A DNA stretch of 64,000 bases, taken from positions 62,001 to 126,000 of the forward strand of contig JACPVR010000012.1 of NCBI GenBank assembly GCA_016197405.1. The letters run 5' to 3'. Below, piece after piece: positions 57,910 to 64,000 of the stretch; position 1 is the first letter of the stretch, and each line of letters opens with the position of its first letter. The translations under genes were made by a program, and so were the position numbers. The notes beneath the pieces were generated by a model, which had not been told where the DNA came from, searched no databases, and saw nothing but the letters and a program-made list of their open reading frames with translations. Source of the stretch: Mycobacterium sp. Its GTDB lineage: Bacteria; Actinomycetota; Actinomycetes; Mycobacteriales; Mycobacteriaceae.

Positions 57910-58919
57910 GCGACGCCCTCCAGTGATTCGGCATGGTCAAAATTCTCGGGTCGCGCGGACAGCCCATAGCGGCGCAGCACGTCGGCCGCGCGGCGGCTGA
58001 GCTCGGCGGGGATGCCGAGGGTGGCCCCGCCGACGCTCACACCGCCGACGACCTGAACCGAGGCGCCCAGTACCGCCAGCGGTGTCCCGAGATCGGCCGA
58101 AGCCCGGCTGATCCAGTCCGCGGGCACATCGGGTGAGTCGTAGACCACCTGCCAAACCTGCTGTCCCGCTTCCGGTTGCGCGTCGACGCGATGCGGGCGC
58201 AGCTCGGCACCCAGAGCGGAGTCCGGATCGGTGAGCAGGTCGACCAATCGGCCGGACTCGGCGATGCGTCCGCGGTCGAGGCGCGCCACCGAGTCGGCGA
58301 TCTTGAGCACGGTGTCCATCTCGTGGGTGATGAACACGATGGAAAGGTCCAGATCGTCGCGCAATTCGCGCAACAGGTCCACCACCGATGCCGTGGTCAC
58401 CGGGTCCAGTCCCGCCGTGGCTTCGTCGGAGAGCAGCACCGAGGGACGCAGTGCCAGCGCCCGCGCTATGCCCACGCGTTGGCGCTGCCCTCCGGACAGT
58501 TGGAACGGATAGTGCCCGGCCCGCGTCGACAATCCCACCCGGTCCAGCAGCTCGGCGACCCGGCTCTTCGTCTCGGCGGCCGTGACACCCAGATATTCCA
58601 ATGGCAGTGCAACGTTTTCGGCCGCGGTGCGCCGCTCCAGCAGCCCCGAAGACTGAAACACCGTGCCGATACGCCGTCGTGCGACTCGCAGTTTCCGTGA
58701 GGACAGTGTGGTCAGGTCCTCACCGTTGACCACAACCGAACCCGATGTCGGCGCAGTGAGCAAGTTGATGCACTGCGCCAGCGTGCTCTTACCCGCGCCA
58801 CTGGGTCCGACGATGGCCAGGATCTCCCCGGCCGCCACCCGGAACGTGATGCGGTCGAGCACCACTGTCTGCTCACCGCCATGGCCGTAGACCTTGGTGA
58901 GTTCAGTCAGTTCGATCAT
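57906..58919 (-). CDS. MetN-type ABC ATPase
   Basis: A 337-residue ATPase. Walker A is GPSGAGKSTLAQCIN, the signature is LSGGQRQRVGIARAL, Walker B is VLLSDEATAGLDP and the H-loop FITHEMDTV. The C-terminal ACT-like NIL domain (about 260-337) is typical of MetN and senses methionine in E. coli. The ATG at 58919 begins MIELTELTKVYG; longer upstream frames were rejected. It is divergent from the second MetQ-like gene. Confidence 0.9.
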   Translation of the reverse strand: MIELTELTKVYGHGGEQTVVLDRITFRVAAGEILAIVGPSGAGKSTLAQCINLLTAPTSGSVVVNGEDLTTLSSRKLRVARRRIGTVFQSSGLLERRTAAENVALPLEYLGVTAAETKSRVAELLDRVGLSTRAGHYPFQLSGGQRQRVGIARALALRPSVLLSDEATAGLDPVTTASVVDLLRELRDDLDLSIVFITHEMDTVLKIADSVARLDRGRIAESGRLVDLLTDPDSALGAELRPHRVDAQPEAGQQVWQVVYDSPDVPADWISRASADLGTPLAVLGASVQVVGGVSVGGATLGIPAELSRRAADVLRRYGLSARPENFDHAESLEGVA

Positions 58920-59099
58920 GGGGATCCGGCATCTTTCGCTCAGGCGTGTTCGCCGCCGTGCTTCTGCACGTGCGCGGCTGACAGTGCCCGAAAGAATTCG
59001 GCCCGAACATGTTTGCAATCACCCTGAGCCCAGCACCGTGCGCTTTGCGCCGCGCTGATCGAAACTCTGGTCCCCGCTGCGGCCTGCGACACACAATCG

Positions 59100-59126
59100 G
59101 TGTCCAATACTTCGGGAATTGGACAC
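59100..59126. promoter_or_regulatory. Inverted repeat immediately upstream of second MetQ-like gene
   Basis: GTGTCCAAT (59100-59108) and ATTGGACAC (59118-59126) are perfect 9-base complements with a 9-base spacer. The repeat ends five bases before the ATG at 59132 and covers the expected ribosome-binding position. It could be an operator or translation-controlling hairpin. Confidence 0.5.
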
Positions 59127-59131
59127 CTCAT

Positions 59132-60058
59132 ATGAGCATCAACGGATCACCCTCGGTCGCCGATACCGCCACCGACGGCGCACACGGATTCACCATCAAC
59201 CGCCGGCGGCGCTGGCCCTATGTCACCGTGGCCGCCGCGGTCGTCATCGCCATCGCAACGTATTTCATCGTCGTGCGCGACACCGGCACGCAGTCGGCCA
59301 ATGACACCGCGGGCGCCACCCTGCAGGTGGTGTACCTGGATTCCAACCCCGCCGAGAAGCGCATCATCGAATACATCGGCGAGCACATCGCCGCCGACTA
59401 CGACGTCAAGGTGGCCGCGGTGGGTCTCGGCGACAGCACCCAGATTAACAGCGCCATCAACGACGGCCGTTACGCGGGAACGATATTCCAGCACCGGCAT
59501 TGGCTGCAGCAGGTTCTCGACGCCAACCCCGGGTTCCGCGAGGAGGCCGCCACCGGACCCTTCTTCCACTGGGTGTTCGGCATCTGGTCCGACAAATACC
59601 GGACCCCGCAGGAGATTCCCTCCGGCGCGTCGATATCGCTTCTGGCCGACCCCGCCAACAACGCCCAGGGGATCTGGTACCTGGCGCAAGCCGGGCTGAT
59701 AACCCTGCGTCCCGGAGCCGACATCACCGCCCTGACGGTGAACGATATCGCGTCCAATCCGAAGAACCTCAAATTCACCCTGCTCGATTTCGGTGCCCAG
59801 CCCCGCGCGCTGCCCGACCTCGACGCGATCGTCGGCTACGCCGAATCACTCCTGGCCGCCGGAGTTTCGGAGGACAAGCTGATATTCGCACCCAAGTCCC
59901 CCGACGAGTTCGCCTCGGTACTGACCATCGGAAGCAACTACGCGGATTCGCCCAATGTGCGCAACCTGGTCAAGGCTTTCAAGGACCCACGGGTGCAGAC
60001 GTTCATCGCCGAGGATCCCGAGGTACGCAAACTCGCCCTGCCCGGAAATCCCGCGTGA
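59132..60058 (+). CDS. Second MetQ-like binding protein with N-terminal anchor
   Basis: A 308-residue paralogue of the protein at 56244. A helix YVTVAAAVVIAIATYFIVV (about residues 31-49) again replaces a lipobox. The binding domain has TLQVVYLDSNPAEKRIIEY, FGIWSDKYRTPQEIPSG and LKFTLLDFGAQPRALPDLDA. The ATG at 59132 was chosen because similarity starts there and the frame to 59009 would cross an inverted repeat. Its TGA overlaps the monooxygenase start. It may feed the same MetNI complex with another ligand (inference). Confidence 0.86.
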   Translation: MSINGSPSVADTATDGAHGFTINRRRRWPYVTVAAAVVIAIATYFIVVRDTGTQSANDTAGATLQVVYLDSNPAEKRIIEYIGEHIAADYDVKVAAVGLGDSTQINSAINDGRYAGTIFQHRHWLQQVLDANPGFREEAATGPFFHWVFGIWSDKYRTPQEIPSGASISLLADPANNAQGIWYLAQAGLITLRPGADITALTVNDIASNPKNLKFTLLDFGAQPRALPDLDAIVGYAESLLAAGVSEDKLIFAPKSPDEFASVLTIGSNYADSPNVRNLVKAFKDPRVQTFIAEDPEVRKLALPGNPA

Positions 60059-61416
60059 CAGGCGGCACCCGCAGGCAGCTGCATCTCGGGGTCAATGTCC
60101 TCTCCGACGGTATGCATCCGGCGGCCTGGCAGTATCCGGAAGCCGACCCGAACTGGTTCGTCGACCCGGCCTATTGGATCCAGATCGCGCGCATCGCCGA
60201 GCGAGGCACCCTGGATGCGTTGTTCCTCGCCGACAGCCCGTCGCTGTTCCAGCAGCCCGATCAGCCCTTGGTGGCGCCGCCGCTGGCGCTGGACCCGATA
60301 GTGCTGTTGTCGACGCTGGCGTCGGTCACCACGCATCTGGGCTTGATCGGCACGGTGTCGACGTCGTTCGAGGAGCCCTACAACGTGGCAAGGCGGTTCG
60401 CGTCACTGGACCACCTCAGCCGCGGCCGCGTCGCCTGGAATGTGGTCACCAGCAGCGATCCCTACGCCTGGAACAACTTCGGTCGCGCCACACCGGCGAA
60501 ACAGCCCGGGCGTGACGAAAGATATTCGCAAGCAGCCGAATTCATCGAGGTGGTCCGCGCACTGTGGGATTCCTGGGATGACGACGCGGTGTTGGCCGAC
60601 AAGACCACCGGCGCATTCAGCAGGCTGGGCGCGATCCGGACCATCGGTCATCGCGGGAAGCACTTTCAGGTCGACGGTCCGCTGACACTGCCGCGGTCAC
60701 CACAGGGGCATCCGGTGCTGTTCCAGGCCGGCGGATCGTCCGGCGGTCTGGACCTGGCCGCGAAATACGCCGACGGTGTCTTCGCGGCGCAGGCGTCACT
60801 GACCGATGCCCTGCGCAACGCCGACGACCTGCGGGCGCGAACAGTTTCATATGGCAGGCCGCGCAACGCCGTTCGCATCATGCCGGGACTGTCCTACGTG
60901 CTGGGTAGCACCGAGGAGGAGGCACGCCGACGAAACGACGAGCTCAACGCGCTGGCCGGCGAGCGCCGGCTGGCGCACCTGGCGGGTCAGCTCAGCGTCG
61001 ACCCGTCCGAGCTCGAATGGGATGAACCGTTGCCGCGGTGGCTACTCGACGGCGCCGACGCCATCGGCGGATCGCAGGGTGCCAGGGACATCGTGGTCAA
61101 CATCGCACGACGCGAGAACTTGACCGTGCGCCAGATCCTGGACCGCGTCATCACCTGGCACCGCCTGGTGGTGGGTTCACCGGAACAGATTGCCGACGCC
61201 ATCGAGGAGTGGTTCGTCGCGGGCGCGGTCGACGGTTTCAACCTGATGCCCGACGTCTTCCCGTCCGGTCTGGAGTTGTTCGTCGACCACGTCATTCCGA
61301 TCCTGCGCGATCGCGGCCTGTTCCGCCGCGAGTACACCCACACGACGCTGCGCGGACATCTGGGGCTGCAACGCATCCCGGACCAGCGCACCCGGCCGGC
61401 TTCCCGGGCCGGTTAA
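60055..61416 (+). CDS. NtaA/SnaA/DszA-type FMN-dependent monooxygenase 2
   Basis: A 453-residue luciferase-like monooxygenase related to but different from the one at 53556. Blocks are QLHLGVNVLSDGMHPAAWQY, DALFLADSPSLFQQ, RRFASLDHLSRGRVAWNVV and VLFQAGGSSGGLDLAAKYAD. The GTG overlaps the stop of the second MetQ-like gene (GTGA), so the enzyme and binding protein are made together. It may desulfonate or oxidise a compound that its partner binds (inference). Its TAA overlaps the next, convergent gene. Confidence 0.88.
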   Translation: MTGGTRRQLHLGVNVLSDGMHPAAWQYPEADPNWFVDPAYWIQIARIAERGTLDALFLADSPSLFQQPDQPLVAPPLALDPIVLLSTLASVTTHLGLIGTVSTSFEEPYNVARRFASLDHLSRGRVAWNVVTSSDPYAWNNFGRATPAKQPGRDERYSQAAEFIEVVRALWDSWDDDAVLADKTTGAFSRLGAIRTIGHRGKHFQVDGPLTLPRSPQGHPVLFQAGGSSGGLDLAAKYADGVFAAQASLTDALRNADDLRARTVSYGRPRNAVRIMPGLSYVLGSTEEEARRRNDELNALAGERRLAHLAGQLSVDPSELEWDEPLPRWLLDGADAIGGSQGARDIVVNIARRENLTVRQILDRVITWHRLVVGSPEQIADAIEEWFVAGAVDGFNLMPDVFPSGLELFVDHVIPILRDRGLFRREYTHTTLRGHLGLQRIPDQRTRPASRAG

Positions 61417-62486
61417 CCCCGGTACACCCCGGCCCCGGTGACCAGCGGCATATCCAGCGTCGTGCGAATGCCCGCGGGTGCCTCGACGACAGCGGGTATG
61501 GCGTTCACGATGCGTCCCGCGGCGACCAGGATCGCGGCGTAGTTGTGATCGCCACGGCTGCTGGTCGGGCAGATGTCGACGGTGTAGGACGGTTCCCCGG
61601 TGATCTCCACCCGGTAGGACCCGCCGGGTTGCGCGGGCTGCGCCCAGTCCGGCCGCAGGTCACCGCGGACCCGGGTGATGTGCTCGACCACCACGACGGG
61701 CTTGCCCCCGACCATGCCGTTGATCTCGAAGCGCATCGCGGCCACGGTGCCCTTCGCGATGACGCCGGTGGCGACCTCGATGTCCTCCGGCGCCGGCTCC
61801 AGCTCGTAGCTCTCGGTGATCTCGTCGATCTCGACACCGAGGCCCGCCGCGAGCATCTTGATCGCGGTCCCCCAGGCGGCACTGAGGATTCCGGGCAGGA
61901 ACAGCATGCCGGGTTGGTCGATCGGGTTGCCGAAGCCCATGACGATCGACATCACCTCGGTGCCGTCATAGGTCGCGTAATCCGCGATCTCCATGGTGCG
62001 GACCTGTTCGATGCGCTGGCAGGTGCCCGCCAGCGCGAACGGAATCAGGTCGGTCGCGAAACCGGGGTCGACGCCGGTGATGAAGATCGACGAATCACCC
62101 TGCTGCGCGGCGTCTTCCACACGCTGAATGGCCTTGTCCGGCATGTTCCCCCATGGGAACTGCAGTCCGCCGGGTGCGGAGCCCACGACGTTGATACCGG
62201 CCGCCAACGCGGCCGAGACATCGCGCGTCGCTTCGACAGGGCGGGTGTCGCCCATGGCACAGTAGACGAGGCAGTCGGGTTTGGCGGCCAGCACCTCGTC
62301 GATTCCCTTGGTGGCGGTGACACCGGTGTCGACGCCCAGATCCGCGAGCTCGCCCGCGTCCTTGCCGACCTTCTCGTCGGTCGAGACGCCGACGGCGACC
62401 AGGTCGAATCTGGGATCCTCGATGAGCTGGGTCAGCGCCAGCCGACCGCAGTTTCCGGTGCCGACGAGCGCGACGCGTATGGCCAT
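61413..62486 (-). CDS. Dihydrodipicolinate reductase-like oxidoreductase
   Basis: A 357-residue Rossmann-fold enzyme starting MAIRVALVGTGNCGRLALTQ, similar in layout to dihydrodipicolinate reductase or 2,4-diaminopentanoate dehydrogenase-like proteins. The central INVVGSAPGGLQFPWG and SSIFITGVDPGFATDLIP are recognisable. It is not a typical DapB, which is about 250 residues. The ATG at 62486 has GAGGGGAA upstream. It shares a KstR box with the divergent hydroxysteroid dehydrogenase gene, which suggests sterol-related expression. The substrate is unknown. Confidence 0.8.
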   Translation of the reverse strand: MAIRVALVGTGNCGRLALTQLIEDPRFDLVAVGVSTDEKVGKDAGELADLGVDTGVTATKGIDEVLAAKPDCLVYCAMGDTRPVEATRDVSAALAAGINVVGSAPGGLQFPWGNMPDKAIQRVEDAAQQGDSSIFITGVDPGFATDLIPFALAGTCQRIEQVRTMEIADYATYDGTEVMSIVMGFGNPIDQPGMLFLPGILSAAWGTAIKMLAAGLGVEIDEITESYELEPAPEDIEVATGVIAKGTVAAMRFEINGMVGGKPVVVVEHITRVRGDLRPDWAQPAQPGGSYRVEITGEPSYTVDICPTSSRGDHNYAAILVAAGRIVNAIPAVVEAPAGIRTTLDMPLVTGAGVYRG

Positions 62487-62542
62487 GGATTCCCCTCGTG
62501 ATGATGCGATGCCATCGCAGTATGCGTGTATCACGAAGAAAT

Positions 62543-62556
62543 TGGAACAGGTTCTA
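62543..62556. promoter_or_regulatory. KstR box between divergent oxidoreductase genes
   Basis: TGGAACAGGTTCTA matches TnnAACnnGTTnnA fully. The core AACAGGTT is identical to the box at 48099. It is 34 bases before the hydroxysteroid dehydrogenase start and 56 bases before the start of the reductase gene on the other strand, so it can control both. Confidence 0.75.
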
Positions 62557-62590
62557 GTTCTCAAAAGGGCGTGCGGTAACCTGACGCCTC

Positions 62591-63334
62591 ATGGGACGTG
62601 TGGACGGAAAAGTCGTACTGATCAGCGGTGGAGCCCAGGGTATGGGTGCCGCGCACGCCAAGATGCTCATCGATGAGGGCGCCAAAGTGGTCGTCGGCGA
62701 CATCCTCGACGAAAAGGGTGAGGCCCTGGCCGCCGAGCTCGGCGATTCCGTCCGTTATGTCCACCTCGACGTCACCGACGCCGACCAGTGGACGGCGGCC
62801 GTCAACACCGCTGTCGAGACCTACGGCAAGCTCACCACACTGGTGAACAACGCCGGCATCGTGGCGCTGGGCAAGATCGGCCAGTTCGACATGGCGAAAT
62901 GGCAGAAGGTCATCGACGTCAACCTGACCGGCACCTTCCTCGGCATGCAGGCCGTCGTCGAACAGATGAAAGCCGCAGGCGGCGGTTCGATCATCAACGT
63001 GTCCTCGATCGAGGGCCTGCGCGGTGCGCCCATGGTGCACCCCTACGTGGCGTCCAAGTGGGCCGTGCGCGGTCTGGCGAAGTCCGCGGCCATCGAGTTG
63101 GGCAAGTTCAACATCCGGATCAATTCGCTGCACCCCGGCTTCATCCGCACGCCGATGACCAAGCACTTCCCCGACGATATGGTCACCGCGCCGCTCGGGC
63201 GTCCGGGCAAGTCCGAAGAGGTGTCGACGTTCGTGGTGTTCCTGGCCAGCGACGAGTCGTCCTTCTCGACCGGCGCGGAGTTCGTGGTGGACGGCGGCCT
63301 GGTGACCGACGTCCCGCACAAGGACCTCTTCTAG
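62591..63334 (+). CDS. 3-alpha(20-beta)-hydroxysteroid dehydrogenase-like SDR
   Basis: A 247-residue SDR. The cofactor motif is LISGGAQGMGAAHAKMLIDE, followed by LVNNAGIVALG and the active site INVSSIEGLRGAPMVHPYVA with Tyr and Lys. The similarity to M. tuberculosis Rv2002 (a 3-alpha,20-beta-hydroxysteroid dehydrogenase) is strong from memory: shared GDILDE, YVHLDVT and SSYSTGAEFVVDGG-like SSFSTGAEFVVDGG. KstR-box control supports a steroid role. The ATG has no strong ribosome site. Confidence 0.86.
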   Translation: MGRVDGKVVLISGGAQGMGAAHAKMLIDEGAKVVVGDILDEKGEALAAELGDSVRYVHLDVTDADQWTAAVNTAVETYGKLTTLVNNAGIVALGKIGQFDMAKWQKVIDVNLTGTFLGMQAVVEQMKAAGGGSIINVSSIEGLRGAPMVHPYVASKWAVRGLAKSAAIELGKFNIRINSLHPGFIRTPMTKHFPDDMVTAPLGRPGKSEEVSTFVVFLASDESSFSTGAEFVVDGGLVTDVPHKDLF

Positions 63335-63382
63335 GCCGTCTTCTCAGCCCCACCACCAGCCCTGCCCCAGCCCTGCCCCACC

Positions 63383-63448
63383 ACTACCGCGAGCGTGCGT
63401 GTCCCCGGCCCGACACGCAAGCCTTCGGCCGGGTCTGCGCACGCTCAC
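63383..63448. repeat. 66-bp dispersed intergenic repeat, copy 2
   Basis: Same element as 1943-2008, with the 34-base conserved head and the 13-base conserved tail. Arms GAGCGTGCG and CGCACGCTC are at 63391-63399 and 63438-63446. It occupies the gap between the hydroxysteroid dehydrogenase gene and the end of the partial acyl-CoA dehydrogenase gene. Confidence 0.8.
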
Positions 63449-63450
63449 TG

Positions 63451-64000
63451 TCAGAACAAGCCTGCCAGGCGCCTGCGGTGGGCGGCCGGTGAGCCGAACA
63501 ACGCCCGGTTCAGCGTCGCGCGCTTGAGGTAGACGTGCACACCGCTCTCCCAGGTGTAGCCGATCCCCCCGTGCAGCTGCATGGCCTTACCGACGACCTC
63601 CACTGCAGTGTCACCGGTGTACGCCTTGGCCATCGAGGCAGCTCGACGCGCCCCGGGCTCTGCGACGGACACGGCGTCGACCGCGGCGGTGACGAGCCGT
63701 CTGGCGACCGCGATACGCACCGCCATATCGGCGCACGCATGTTTGACAGCCTGGAACGATCCGATGGGCCTGCCGAACTGGTGGCGCACCGCGACGTAGT
63801 CGACAGTCGCTGCCAGCATCGCCTCACTGAGCCCCAGGCTGTCACAGGCAACCGCCACACAGGCACGGTCCTGCAGCGCAGCCAGCTGCGCCTCGGCATC
63901 ACCGGTGAACTGCCACACCGCCGCCTCCGGCACCGGGGCATCGCACGCGACCACGGTGGCGAACCGGCGGGTCTCGTCGAGTACCGGACGGCCGACGACC
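63451..64000 (-). CDS. Acyl-CoA dehydrogenase, C-terminal part; 5' end beyond the window
   Basis: The frame stays open through the right edge, with V-V-G-R-P-V-L-D-E visible upstream of an in-frame GTG at 63954, so the true start is outside. The visible part covers the C-terminal helical domain, with YVAVRHQFGRPIGSFQAVKH, KAMQLHGGIGYTWESGVHV and the ending RRRLAGLF. This resembles small FadE subunits that work as heterotetramers in sterol side-chain degradation (family knowledge). The last position is followed by the 66-bp repeat. Confidence 0.88.
   Translation of the reverse strand, partial: VVGRPVLDETRRFATVVACDAPVPEAAVWQFTGDAEAQLAALQDRACVAVACDSLGLSEAMLAATVDYVAVRHQFGRPIGSFQAVKHACADMAVRIAVARRLVTAAVDAVSVAEPGARRAASMAKAYTGDTAVEVVGKAMQLHGGIGYTWESGVHVYLKRATLNRALFGSPAAHRRRLAGLF

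Noticed and set aside
59006..59013. AACATGTT as a third KstR core upstream of the second MetQ-like gene
   Set aside because: The outer T and A of the consensus TnnAACnnGTTnnA are both absent.
58940..59131. Minus-strand frame of 63 codons upstream of metN
   Set aside because: No recognisable motif or ribosome site; it lies in a divergent regulatory gap and shows no coding signature.

Overview
This 64 kb window is GC-rich actinobacterial chromosome, almost certainly from a non-tuberculous Mycobacterium (Mycolicibacterium type). The evidence is two antigen-85 mycolyltransferases, F420/PPOX oxidoreductases, many FadE/FadD lipid genes, an LdtA-type L,D-transpeptidase, maltokinase, an actinobacterial RecBCD and two boxes matching the KstR cholesterol-regulon consensus. 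Several genes resemble neighbours in the early M. tuberculosis chromosome (Rv0116c ldtA, Rv0127 mak, Rv0129c fbpC, Rv0130 htdZ; from memory) but the order is rearranged. No rRNA, tRNA, CRISPR array, insertion sequence or prophage gene was seen. No gene-free stretch reaches 300 bases. The longest gaps are 4604-4834, 18163-18420, 35651-35906, 47957-48182 and 58920-59131.

Layout. 1-5.6 kb: a truncated acyl-CoA dehydrogenase, a TauE exporter, a reverse operon of CoA enzymes (CaiB, TesB, MaoC) and an SDR. 5.6-10.2 kb: a K+/H+ antiporter divergent from a TrkA-C protein, which is translationally coupled to a phosphoesterase and a long acyl-CoA dehydrogenase. 10.2-15.6 kb: a MarR-controlled ABC exporter whose ATPase is split by an in-frame stop, an APC permease carrying a C-terminal OB-fold-like domain, and an XRE/membrane pair. 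15.7-28 kb: zinc-ribbon protein, kinase-like protein, LtrA, fbpC and recC-recB-recD. 28-35.7 kb: LppU-like protein, SRPBCC, maltokinase, a binding-protein ABC importer and a second antigen-85 gene. 35.9-44.7 kb: TetR and a CrtI-like oxidoreductase, FMN/F420 split-barrel proteins, a CorA-like transporter with a GQN motif, two hydrolases and an L,D-transpeptidase. 44.6-52.1 kb: a lipid or steroid catabolic block (ferredoxin, P450, TetR, SDR, FadD, AKR, FadE). 52.1-61.4 kb: an organosulfur-type block of MetNI with two membrane-anchored MetQ-like proteins and two flavin monooxygenases. 61.4-64 kb: a reductase and a hydroxysteroid dehydrogenase that share a KstR box, then a partial acyl-CoA dehydrogenase.

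Many genes overlap by 4 bp (ATGA, GTGA or TTGA), which points to translational coupling. The intergenic DNA carries perfect inverted repeats close to start codons, a dispersed 57-bp repeat and a dispersed 66-bp repeat. The most notable items are the two KstR boxes, the parS-like site upstream of fbpC, the nonsense-split ABC ATPase, the permease/OB-fold fusion and the two-MetQ, two-monooxygenase cluster.
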